From: Pelethousia sp034933245
GTDB taxonomy: Bacteria; Bacillota; Clostridia; Christensenellales; CAG-138
Reading direction: 5' to 3'
Assembly: GCA_034933245.1 (NCBI GenBank)
Contig: JAYFNX010000061.1
Coordinates: 1 to 48,328 of the forward strand
DNA length: 48,328 nt
Below are positions 31,418-40,264 of this stretch, piece by piece; positions within the stretch are counted from its first letter, which is position 1; each line of letters starts with the position of its first letter. The position numbers and the translations under genes were made by a program. The notes beneath the pieces are model-generated. The model did no database searches. It saw nothing but the letters and a program-made list of their open reading frames with translations, and was not told the DNA's origin.

Positions 31418-32725
31418 ATGCGAGAGAAAAATGAGCGGTTGCAAATTGCGGTAATTGGCCTGGGATATGTGGGTCTCCCTTTGGCGGTTGCTTTCGCGAA
31501 GAAAACGAAGGTCATCGGGTATGATTCTAATAAGAAAAAAATACAAACCTATAAAAATGGAATGGACCCCACAGCAGAAGTGGGGGATGAAGCCGTAAAA
31601 AACACCACGGTGTACTTCACGGCAAACCCGGCCGATTTATGCGAGGCGAACTTTCTGATTGTTGCCGTTCCTACGCCCGTGTTTCAGGATAAAACGCCGG
31701 ATCTGACCCCGGTGCTGGATGCCTGCAGGACAATTGGCCGGAACCTTAAGCCGGGTTCTACGATCGTATTTGAATCCACCGTATACCCTGGGGTTACGCA
31801 GGATCTTTGCGTGCCAGCCATCGAGGAAGAATCTGGCTTTGTCTGCGGCCGGGATTTTTGGGTGGGCTATTCTCCCGAACGGATCAATCCGGGGGACAAA
31901 GAGCATACCCTTTCTACGGTGGTTAAAATCGTATCCGGCATGGATGCGGCTACCTGTGATTATATTGCCGACGTATATAGCATGGTGGTAGCGGGCGGTA
32001 TTTTCCGCGCCAAGAGCATCATGGTGGCCGAGGCCGCAAAGCTGGTGGAGAACGCCCAACGGGATATTAACATTGCCTTCATGAATGAATTGGCGATGGT
32101 GTTCGACAGGCTTAAGGTCAGTACCCACGATGTGCTGGACGCCATGAATACAAAGTGGAACGCGCTTGGCTTTGAGCCGGGATTGGTGGGCGGCCACTGC
32201 ATCGGCGTGGATCCTTATTATTTTGTGTATCAAGCGGAAAATCTGGGATATCATTCCCAGATTATCCTGGCAGGCCGGAAGATCAACGATTCCATGGGCC
32301 GCTTTGTGGCGGACGCGGCCATCAAAATGTTGGTGCTGGCAGGAAAGCGCGTGCGGGAGGCCAAGGTGTATATCCTAGGCGCATCCTTCAAAGAAAATTG
32401 TCCGGATATGCGAAATTCTAAGGTGGCAGACATTATTCGGCGTCTTCATGAATATGACATGGTTTGTAACCTTGTGGACCCTGTGGTGGATCCGGATGAA
32501 GCGGCGGAAACATTTGGCATTTCCCTTACGCCGCTGGAGGAAGTACGGGGGGCGGACTGCCTGATTTTCGCTGTAGCGCACACCTGCTTCCGAACATTGT
32601 CGAGCGAACAGATAGAATCCATGTTCGGTGCATTTGAGGCCGGTGAAAAGGTGATTGTAGATGTGAAGGGCATGTTCAAACGGGAACTGGTTGAACCAAA
32701 GGGGTATCTTTACTGGGAGTTGTAA
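31418..32725 (+). CDS. Nucleotide-sugar dehydrogenase (UDP-HexNAc/UDP-glucose type)
   Basis: A 435-residue NAD+-dependent, four-electron dehydrogenase that turns a UDP-sugar into a UDP-uronic acid. The N-terminal Rossmann motif is IAVIGLGYVGLPLAV, the active-site cysteine is in GLVGGHCIGVDPYYF, and the C-terminal nucleotide-binding domain contains LGASFKENCPDMRNSKVADIIRRL. The sequence style resembles the WbpA/TviB/WecC branch, which acts on UDP-N-acetyl sugars. It leads the polysaccharide cluster and probably supplies its uronic precursor. The exact sugar cannot be decided from the sequence. Confidence 0.88.
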   Translation: MREKNERLQIAVIGLGYVGLPLAVAFAKKTKVIGYDSNKKKIQTYKNGMDPTAEVGDEAVKNTTVYFTANPADLCEANFLIVAVPTPVFQDKTPDLTPVLDACRTIGRNLKPGSTIVFESTVYPGVTQDLCVPAIEEESGFVCGRDFWVGYSPERINPGDKEHTLSTVVKIVSGMDAATCDYIADVYSMVVAGGIFRAKSIMVAEAAKLVENAQRDINIAFMNELAMVFDRLKVSTHDVLDAMNTKWNALGFEPGLVGGHCIGVDPYYFVYQAENLGYHSQIILAGRKINDSMGRFVADAAIKMLVLAGKRVREAKVYILGASFKENCPDMRNSKVADIIRRLHEYDMVCNLVDPVVDPDEAAETFGISLTPLEEVRGADCLIFAVAHTCFRTLSSEQIESMFGAFEAGEKVIVDVKGMFKRELVEPKGYLYWEL

Positions 32726-32728
32726 AAA

Positions 32729-35167
32729 TTGCGTAGTGTAAACCCGAAAAAGAAGAGAAGATGGCTTCCCAAGAGCGCTAGGCTGGCCATATGCCTGTGC
32801 GTATTGGTCGCGCTCGTCATAGGGGCGCTATTTACAATGCAAACGGGCAGTATTTCCGCATTTGAGGGCAGCACGAAGAGCATGTATGACGCTACGGCGG
32901 ATATCCAGGCGGCGCAGGAACGACTCTCTACGGATGACGGTATGGCTGATCTGGTCTCAAACACCGAATCCCGCGCGCAAAAATTGGAACTGGCTTTCCA
33001 AGGCATGGCCAGACCCGAGGCCATGGACAAAATTTTGGACTTGCTGCAAACTTATAAAAAAGAAGCCACCTTTTTCGTTTCCGGCATCAATGCCTCCGAG
33101 GACGAAGCATCCGTAAAGCGCGCCTTGCAGGAAGGGCATACCGTGGGCAGCTATACCCTCCGGGGTGAAAAGCACATGGAGCAAAAAGCCGTTTCCGCAA
33201 TGGTGGACGATTTCTGCCGGGCTAATAAAATTATCGAGGTGGTCTCCGGTAAAACGCCAATGCGCATGATGTGCAACGCCACCCAGTATACGGGCCAAGT
33301 ACGAAAGGCCGCATGGGCCAGCGGCATTGAGACCATTGAAGAAACCACCCATTATGTGAGCTTTCAGAGCTTTGCGTCCTATTCGCAGGTCAAAGCGTAT
33401 GTGGATAAATTGCCGCGCGGGTCCATCGTGGCCATCAAACTGGAGGGACCGTTGGACGAATCCGAATATGAGCCGCCTGAAGAGGATGATAAGCCCGCTG
33501 TAGATAAGCAGGATACCATTGATCCCGAAAAGGACGCGGTGGATATTGCATCGCTGGATGATGAACAGAGGTTGCTGCTCATCATCGAGTGGTTTATGGA
33601 GGCATTGGATAATACCAATTATCTGCCGGAAGCCGCGGAGCTTTTAAACCAAAACGAAGGTGCGCTTGCCGAGAATATGAGCGAAATCCATACAACCCGA
33701 CGAGCCTCTGCGTTTCTATTTTATGACCTGGGGAATAAAACGGAGCTGGAATACCTGCTGAGCGTTTTGCAGGAAATGAATGCCCAAGCAACATTTCTGG
33801 TGACGATGGACGAGGCAACGGAGTACGCGGAGCAGATCAAGACTCTTTTGGCCCGCGGATACGACCTTGGAATTGCGCTCAAACCCCAGAAGAATCAGGA
33901 CGCATATACCTATTGTACGCAGATCCTTCGCTGTCGGCAGATATTTCAGGAACAGTATGGCTATACCAAGACCAACCTGGTTAAGCTTCCATACGGCCCG
34001 CTGGATGATAGCATTCGCGAGGCAATCCATGCCGCCGGATGCGTCCTGCTCGAACATAGTTCCGCCATAACGAAAACCCAAGATGAGCATGCAACCGATG
34101 CGGAAACGGTATATCAGGCCATATTTGGCGGCAAACACTATATTCTGCGGCGCGGGCATATCGTATACTTCCGCATGAATTTTTATAAAAACAGCAATAC
34201 GCTTTTGGGCGATTTGGTTCGTATGATTATCTCCCGCAATAGCATATATCCCATTGAGTCAGCCAATACGATCCTGGCGGATAAGGATCTCCTCTATACC
34301 TACCCCTTGCCTGCGGACCAGATTCTCCCCCAGGTGAAAGACAAAATATATACCGGCCAGTTGGGCGACGATTTCATGGATCGGGTCGAAAAATATTATA
34401 TTGGGTTTGTGGATGCCCGTACCAAAAAGGAGTTGCCCGGATTTACCTCGGAAGAGATTCGCCGCATCAATTACAAAGGATTGATTCACAATGACGAGAA
34501 CGCCGTTTTTCTCACCTTCGACGATTGGGGCTCGGACGATACCATTACCAAATTGCTGGATGTGCTCCGCAACCATAACGTGAAAGCTACGTTCTGTGTT
34601 CGTACGAATAACGTTCGCTACAATCCAAACTTGCTGCGGGCAATTGCCCAGGAGGGCCATGATATTGTTAGCCATACGGATACGCATTATGTTCTGGCAA
34701 TTGATAAAGGGAATAGCGGGTTTGATTCCCTAACGGAAGAGCAGCAGCAAGAGCTGCGTGCGGATCTTATCCGCTCTTACCAAGTGCTTCAAAGCGTGGT
34801 TGGAGATGTAAAACTGGAGAACGGAAAGCCTGCCCTTACGACTTACTTCCGTCCGCCTACCCTGGCGGTGAGCCGGATCGGCATGGAGACCGTTTTTGAC
34901 TGCGGATTTACTTACATCGTCAGCGGGGCATATACCTCTCAGGACTATATCGCCGAGAGCAAGGAGCAACTGTTGGCAGATTTTAAAAGAGAAATTCGGG
35001 AAAGCGGCACCGTGGTGGTTATGCATATGTCCGATAACAGCCTGTATACGGCGGAGGCGCTGGATGCGTTTTTAACGGATAACGAAAGCAAGCCCGCATC
35101 CAAGCAGCTTGTGTTTAGACGTTTCAGTGACTATTTGGATGGGAAGTATGTCAACGCGGCTCGCTGA
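32729..35167 (+). CDS. Membrane-anchored protein with three tandem NodB-like deacetylase domains
   Basis: An 812-residue protein. Residues about 18-36 form a single membrane anchor. Three successive blocks share the NodB fold pattern. The first (about 100-245) and second (about 325-500, with KKATFFVS- and NAQATFLVT-type beta strands) lack the catalytic Asp and His residues. The third (about 590-800) has the motifs VFLTFDDWGSDDT, GHDIVSHTDTHYV (His-x3-His) and RPPT, as in polysaccharide deacetylases that remove acetyl from N-acetyl sugars. The TTG at 32729 follows GGGAG and is three bases after the previous stop. The silent domains may bind polymer; this is inference. Confidence 0.8.
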   Translation: MRSVNPKKKRRWLPKSARLAICLCVLVALVIGALFTMQTGSISAFEGSTKSMYDATADIQAAQERLSTDDGMADLVSNTESRAQKLELAFQGMARPEAMDKILDLLQTYKKEATFFVSGINASEDEASVKRALQEGHTVGSYTLRGEKHMEQKAVSAMVDDFCRANKIIEVVSGKTPMRMMCNATQYTGQVRKAAWASGIETIEETTHYVSFQSFASYSQVKAYVDKLPRGSIVAIKLEGPLDESEYEPPEEDDKPAVDKQDTIDPEKDAVDIASLDDEQRLLLIIEWFMEALDNTNYLPEAAELLNQNEGALAENMSEIHTTRRASAFLFYDLGNKTELEYLLSVLQEMNAQATFLVTMDEATEYAEQIKTLLARGYDLGIALKPQKNQDAYTYCTQILRCRQIFQEQYGYTKTNLVKLPYGPLDDSIREAIHAAGCVLLEHSSAITKTQDEHATDAETVYQAIFGGKHYILRRGHIVYFRMNFYKNSNTLLGDLVRMIISRNSIYPIESANTILADKDLLYTYPLPADQILPQVKDKIYTGQLGDDFMDRVEKYYIGFVDARTKKELPGFTSEEIRRINYKGLIHNDENAVFLTFDDWGSDDTITKLLDVLRNHNVKATFCVRTNNVRYNPNLLRAIAQEGHDIVSHTDTHYVLAIDKGNSGFDSLTEEQQQELRADLIRSYQVLQSVVGDVKLENGKPALTTYFRPPTLAVSRIGMETVFDCGFTYIVSGAYTSQDYIAESKEQLLADFKREIRESGTVVVMHMSDNSLYTAEALDAFLTDNESKPASKQLVFRRFSDYLDGKYVNAAR

Positions 35168-35178
35168 GGGAGAAAAGG

Positions 35179-37074
35179 ATGGATTGGTATAACAAAATTA
35201 TCAATACCCTTACGGGGAAGAGAAAGGATGAACCGATCGAAGACATCCTCCTTAAGAATAAGGGCGACCGGCGTATTTTCCCGCATGTGCCCGATCCCAT
35301 GAAGCAAAGGAAAGGCGGGGACCGTCGGGGCGCTTCCGCGGAGGAAGCCCAGAAGAACATGGGCGAGCGACAGAAGGTGACCATTGCGGGGGCGCGCTTT
35401 TCGGTGAATTTTGTTGTGCATGTGCGCTGCGTGCTGCCCGCCGGGGAAAGAAAAAACTTTACTTGCCAGAGCGTGGATGTATCCACCACGGGCATGCTGA
35501 TTCGGCTTAAAGGCGAAGAACAATACCGCTGGCTGCATAGGGCAAAGCGAATACACCTCGCCTTTCAGATTCCCCCAGGCTCCATGCCCGAGGGAATGGA
35601 GATGAAAGTAAAGGTTACGGCCGAAGCGGTCCGCTTCCAGGTCAACGCCGATGGAGTATGGCGCTGCGGCCTGAAATTTAATGAAACTCTCGCCCAATAT
35701 GCGGGGCGCAGAAAAAATGCCAACATGGTGGCTATCTCCACAACCTTCCTGTTTGCGATGGTGTTTATCATCATCCTCATGCGGGCGGAGAGTGTGATTT
35801 ATTTTAAATTTAATAAGTTCCTTTATAGCTATAGTATTATTACGGCCGTATTTTTGCTTACCCGCTATCTCTTCGGCTCTTTGTATCGGGCGGTGCCCGT
35901 GGATATGGAATATACGCCCGGCGTGACCATCGTGATCCCTTGCTTCAATGAGGAGGAGTGGATCCACCGCACGATCCGCAGTTGCATCGACCAGGATTAC
36001 CCCTCGGATAAATTGGAAGTAATCGTGGTGGATGATTGTTCGAACGACCAGTCTGTGGCGGTTATCAAAGCAACCATTGAAGAGCTTACGGCGGAGGGCG
36101 AGCGCTTCCATGTGGGGGAACGGCTAAGCTACCTTGTGCAAAAAGAAAACAAAGGGAAGCGCGAGGCCCTATGCCGCGGCGTGCTGAAAGCGAAACATGA
36201 ACTGGTGGTGTTCGTGGATTCGGACAGCTTTTTGGACCCGTTTGCCATTCGGAACCTGGTGCAGCCTTTTCAAGACCCCAAAATGGGCGGCGTGGCCGGG
36301 CGAACGGACGTGGCCAATACCTATACCAATGGCCTTACCAAAATGCAGTCGGTGCGCTATTATATTGCGTTTCGAATCATGAAGGCGGCGGAATCGTACT
36401 TTGATGCGGTGACATGCCTTTCCGGTCCGCTTTCCTGTTATAAAAAACAAATCGTCCTGGACCATATGGACGAATGGATTAATCAGCGCTTTTTGGGGCA
36501 GAAAGCCACCTTTGGAGACGATAGGGCTATGACAAACTTCGTCTTGCGACACCACCGCACGACCTATCAGGATACGGCTGTATGCTCCACCATCGTTCCA
36601 AACCGCCATAAAACGTTTTTAAAGCAGCAAATGCGCTGGAAGCGTTCGTGGCTGCGGGAATCCATTACGGCCGCCGGGTTCATATGGAGAAAAGAGCCTT
36701 TTATGGCCCTGTTTTTCTACATTGGCGTGCTGGTGCCCATTGCCGCGCCCGTGGTCGTGGTTTACAACCTTCTATATGTGCCTATTGCTTATGGAATTGT
36801 GCCTACCACGTTCCTGCTGGGTTTATTGACCATGGCCATGCTGATGAGTTTTGCGCAGATGTTTTTCCGCAGAAGCAGCACGTGGCTCTACGGCCTATGG
36901 TTTTGCATTTATTATGAAGCCGTCCTGCTCTGGCAAATGCCTGTTGCATGGGTTACCTTCTGGAAATCTACCTGGGGTACGCGCATGACCCCGGCGGACA
37001 TTCAGGCGGAGGAGCGCAGGGAAGAGAGAAAGAGAGCGGAGGATGAGTATTACGGGCATGTCATTGGACAGTGA
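35179..37074 (+). CDS. PilZ-domain processive glycosyltransferase (GT2)
   Basis: A 631-residue membrane protein. The N-terminal part (residues 44-175) is a PilZ domain: an arginine-rich stretch (QRKGGDRRG) and the D100-x-S102-x-x-G105 motif, which together bind cyclic di-GMP. Two membrane helices (about 183-202 and 214-234) lead into a processive GT2 domain with VDD (284-286), DSDS (347-350), GDDR (446-449) and QQMRW (483-487), the D-DxD-D-QxxRW set of hyaluronan, chitin and cellulose synthases. More helices follow. It should polymerise a UDP-sugar and push the chain through the membrane under c-di-GMP control. Confidence 0.9.
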   Translation: MDWYNKIINTLTGKRKDEPIEDILLKNKGDRRIFPHVPDPMKQRKGGDRRGASAEEAQKNMGERQKVTIAGARFSVNFVVHVRCVLPAGERKNFTCQSVDVSTTGMLIRLKGEEQYRWLHRAKRIHLAFQIPPGSMPEGMEMKVKVTAEAVRFQVNADGVWRCGLKFNETLAQYAGRRKNANMVAISTTFLFAMVFIIILMRAESVIYFKFNKFLYSYSIITAVFLLTRYLFGSLYRAVPVDMEYTPGVTIVIPCFNEEEWIHRTIRSCIDQDYPSDKLEVIVVDDCSNDQSVAVIKATIEELTAEGERFHVGERLSYLVQKENKGKREALCRGVLKAKHELVVFVDSDSFLDPFAIRNLVQPFQDPKMGGVAGRTDVANTYTNGLTKMQSVRYYIAFRIMKAAESYFDAVTCLSGPLSCYKKQIVLDHMDEWINQRFLGQKATFGDDRAMTNFVLRHHRTTYQDTAVCSTIVPNRHKTFLKQQMRWKRSWLRESITAAGFIWRKEPFMALFFYIGVLVPIAAPVVVVYNLLYVPIAYGIVPTTFLLGLLTMAMLMSFAQMFFRRSSTWLYGLWFCIYYEAVLLWQMPVAWVTFWKSTWGTRMTPADIQAEERREERKRAEDEYYGHVIGQ

Positions 37075-38914
37075 CAAAATATACGGCGCGTATAAAAACC
37101 GGAGAAAGGTTGTTCGTTTCATAAACGAAACCTTGATTCTCCTCATATGCCTCTGTGTCCTCATTCTGGCTTTGACGACAGGGCAGGAATATGTGCCGTA
37201 TACCGCCGCCGCCGTAACGGGGCAGGATAACGGCTTTATCACCGTATCCTATTTTGGCACCGATATCCAAGGCGACGAAACGCATATCAGCGCGCAGCGG
37301 CTGGAGGACCACTTGACAGCCCTTCGGGAATCCGGTTATGTAACCATTACGCAGCAGGATATTCTGGATTATTATGAAAAAGGGAAAAAACTGCCGGAGC
37401 GCGCCTTGTTCCTGATGTTTGAGGACGGGCGGCGCGATACGGCTATCTTTACGGAGAAAATCCTGGAAAAACTGAACCAGAAGGCGACGGTTCTTACCTA
37501 TGCGGATAAATTCGGCAAGAAAGACGACAAGTTCCTTTCCCCCGGCGAACTGTTGGAACTAAAAAAGGAATCATATTGGGAAATGGGGAGCAATGGCTAC
37601 CGGCTTGCCTATATCAATACCTTCGACCGGTATGGAAACTACTTTGGCCAGTTGAATTCTATAGAATTCAATCGGCTTTCCAAGTATGTGGATCGCAATT
37701 ATAACCATTATCTGATGGACTATATCCGGGATGAATTTGAAATTCCCCTGGAAAGCCACGCGGAAATGAAAGCGCGGATCCAGGCGGAGTATGCTTATAT
37801 GCAGGATATTTATACAAAGGAGCTGGGGGAGGTTCCGGGCCTCTATATCCTGATGCATTCCAATACGGGCATGTTTGCCACCAATGATAAGGCCAGTTCC
37901 GTCAACGAGAAGGAGATTTACGAGACCTTCCGCATGAATTTTAATCGGGAAGGTTACTGCCTGAATACGGCCGATATTTCCCGCTATGACTTAACGCGGA
38001 TGCAACCCCAGGCTTATTGGCCCACCAATCATTTACTCATGCGCATCTGGGACGATACCGGGTTGACCCAGGCGTTCCGGGAAGGAACCCAAGAAATCGC
38101 TGCCCAGTGGGAAGTATTGGAGGGTGTTGCCGAATGCACGGCACAACGGATTACGCTTACAACGTTGCCAAACGCCAGGGGCCTTATGCGCCTAAAGGGG
38201 AGCGAGGGACAAAAAAATTTGAACCTTAGCGTCCAGCTTAAGGGCAATAAGCTGGGCAGCCAATCCATTTATCTACGGGCGGATGAGACGCTGGAATCTT
38301 GCGTAGCGGTGCGAATAGAGAACAATGTGCTTCTGATATCGCAAAAGGCTGGCGGTGCGGAAACCACCCTTTTCACATTGGATTTGGATGTGTTTGATGG
38401 GACTGTCTGGCAAACGAAGGAAGAGAACCGGCTGGAATCCCAGCAGGCGGCCATTGAGGCCAAACGCATTTATGGCGAAAAGACGGCCGAGAACCGCCGC
38501 ATCCTTGAGATGCTCCGGCAGGATGAGGCGGGCGCCGTTTCCCAGGCCGGCAAAGGGGACTATATACCTGAGCTGGAGCTGAAAACCAGCGGCAACCGCC
38601 TGATGGATATTGCTCTTTTAGGGAATCAGCTAAAGGTTTCCATTGATCAGAAGGAGGCCGCATCCCTAACGCTTTCCGGGGAGCAAAGCGGTATGGTTTA
38701 TTTGGAGGCCCGCGCCATTTTGCAGGATGCATACAGCCAGCGCAATCTGGCGGACGATGTTTACGACGGCGTTTTCGAAACACTAACCATTTTTACGGAC
38801 GGGGAAGCGGAAAATGCCCTCTATGACACGCGGCCGAAGGGCTGGGATGCTTTTACCACGCAGGTGGGGAACGGCTGGCAAAGCCTTGTGGAATGGTTTA
38901 TTAAAACGGTTTAG
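37043..38914 (+). CDS. PgaB-like extracytoplasmic protein with degenerate deacetylase domain
   Basis: A 623-residue protein with a single N-terminal membrane anchor (about residues 27-46) and a NodB-like domain arranged as in PgaB/IcaB (HISAQRLEDHLTALRESGYVTITQQDILDYYEKGKKLPERALFLMFEDGRRDT). In the motif FEDGRR the usual TFDDG first Asp is Glu, so activity is uncertain. The rest (about 330-600) is beta-rich without a named family. Its start overlaps the synthase gene. ATG 37043 lies directly against GGAGG, so ATG 37058 is an alternative. A role in processing or binding the secreted polymer follows from context. Confidence 0.68.
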   Translation: MSITGMSLDSDKIYGAYKNRRKVVRFINETLILLICLCVLILALTTGQEYVPYTAAAVTGQDNGFITVSYFGTDIQGDETHISAQRLEDHLTALRESGYVTITQQDILDYYEKGKKLPERALFLMFEDGRRDTAIFTEKILEKLNQKATVLTYADKFGKKDDKFLSPGELLELKKESYWEMGSNGYRLAYINTFDRYGNYFGQLNSIEFNRLSKYVDRNYNHYLMDYIRDEFEIPLESHAEMKARIQAEYAYMQDIYTKELGEVPGLYILMHSNTGMFATNDKASSVNEKEIYETFRMNFNREGYCLNTADISRYDLTRMQPQAYWPTNHLLMRIWDDTGLTQAFREGTQEIAAQWEVLEGVAECTAQRITLTTLPNARGLMRLKGSEGQKNLNLSVQLKGNKLGSQSIYLRADETLESCVAVRIENNVLLISQKAGGAETTLFTLDLDVFDGTVWQTKEENRLESQQAAIEAKRIYGEKTAENRRILEMLRQDEAGAVSQAGKGDYIPELELKTSGNRLMDIALLGNQLKVSIDQKEAASLTLSGEQSGMVYLEARAILQDAYSQRNLADDVYDGVFETLTIFTDGEAENALYDTRPKGWDAFTTQVGNGWQSLVEWFIKTV

Positions 38915-38929
38915 AGAGAGGAAATCTGC

Positions 38930-40033
38930 ATGCATAGAACAAGATGGCTGGGAGCCGTTATCGGCATGATGGTCACCATGCTTCTTATGGGCTGCGAACA
39001 GCCGGCTAGCTTGTGCCCCATTGCCTCTGCCGAACCCGAAGGCGTCGCGGCACAGGAAATCCTCCAAACCCCGCAAGCGCCTGCTTTGCAGATAGAACCA
39101 TGGCAGGAGGGGGATTGCTACGTTTCCGCCTGGGCGGCCTATTGGGATGTGGATAATGTGGTTACAGAGCTCAAGGGGTACACCCGCCTGGAGGCGCTCT
39201 GCTATTTCGAGGCATATTTTGATCCCAAGGGAAAGGTCATCTTACCCAGGGAAATTCCAGCGTTATATAAGAAGGTGAAAAAGGAGTTTCCCAACGCAGG
39301 ATGGACAAGCTATCTAACCTTTGTCAATGACCGATATGATGGGCCTGGAGAATTTTCCCTGAAGGACACGGAATTGCTTTGGACACTTTTGGGCTCCGAA
39401 GCATCCATGACCGCACACGTGGAGGATATCGTTGCCCTGGTAAAAGACAAGGGCTTTGACGGTATCGAGATCGATTATGAGGCCATTCGCAAGGACATGC
39501 CCCTTTGGGAGAAGTTCCTAGCATTTTGTGAGGCTCTTTATGCGCGAGCCAGCCAGGAAGGGCTGGTTCTGCGCGTTTTGCTGGAGCCGAGCACACCCTT
39601 CGACAGCCTTACGTTTCCGGCGGGGCCCACCTATGTTATGATGTGCTATAACCTGTATGGAGGTCATAGCGGGGCGGGCCCTAAGGCGGACGCCGCCTTT
39701 ATTTCCGAATTGGTGCAAAAGATGCAGGCCCTGCCGGGACGCAAGGATTTTGCCATTGCTACCGGCGGGTTTGATTGGTGCGGCGATAGCGTACAGCAAC
39801 TTACGGAAACAGGTGCAAAAAGCCTGGCGGCAACCTTTACGGTGTCGGAAGAGTGGCGGGATGAAGCCAGCCGGTGCGTGGCCTTCCGTTATGCGGATGA
39901 AAAAGGAAATAGCCACGAAGTATGGTATGCGGATCAGGTGACGCTGGACTTTTGGGCAAGCTTGATTCGAACGGAAGACGGGGACGGGATATCCATATGG
40001 CGGCTAGGTGGAAATCAGGCCGTTGTACAGTAA
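38930..40033 (+). CDS. GH18-like lipoprotein glycosidase
   Basis: A 367-residue lipoprotein (signal peptide with lipobox LLMGC, Cys22). Its domain shows the GH18 pattern: an early beta-strand YVSAWAAYWDV, the catalytic signature DGIEIDYE (about residues 177-184, matching DGxDxDxE with Glu last), MMCYNLYG, and a terminal GISIWRLGG. GH18 enzymes cut beta-linked GlcNAc polymers. Its position at the end of the cluster, with a terminator after it, suggests trimming or release of the polymer, which points to a GlcNAc-containing chain. Chitinase-like proteins without activity also exist, but the key Glu is present. Confidence 0.8.
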   Translation: MHRTRWLGAVIGMMVTMLLMGCEQPASLCPIASAEPEGVAAQEILQTPQAPALQIEPWQEGDCYVSAWAAYWDVDNVVTELKGYTRLEALCYFEAYFDPKGKVILPREIPALYKKVKKEFPNAGWTSYLTFVNDRYDGPGEFSLKDTELLWTLLGSEASMTAHVEDIVALVKDKGFDGIEIDYEAIRKDMPLWEKFLAFCEALYARASQEGLVLRVLLEPSTPFDSLTFPAGPTYVMMCYNLYGGHSGAGPKADAAFISELVQKMQALPGRKDFAIATGGFDWCGDSVQQLTETGAKSLAATFTVSEEWRDEASRCVAFRYADEKGNSHEVWYADQVTLDFWASLIRTEDGDGISIWRLGGNQAVVQ

Positions 40034-40064
40034 TAAATACAGGAATAGAAAACAGGATAACGGA

Positions 40065-40093
40065 CTTTCCGGCGCATAGCCGGAAGGTTTGTT
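40065..40093 (+). terminator. Terminator of the polysaccharide cluster
   Basis: CTTTCCGGC (40065-40073) pairs with GCCGGAAGG (40079-40087), loop of five, tail TTTGTT. Confidence 0.8.
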
Positions 40094-40264
40094 AAATTCC
40101 TGAAAACGGCCCATTTTTGCTGCGCTTTGCACGCCTGCTCTTTAAAAAATGAAAAAGACAGCTACATAATAAAATCGCCTGCCGCAAGGATGTTTGTATA
40201 GCCTTGTTATATTTTATCAAACGGAATACGAGAAAAAGAAATAGTAAGAAACGAGGAAGTTACA

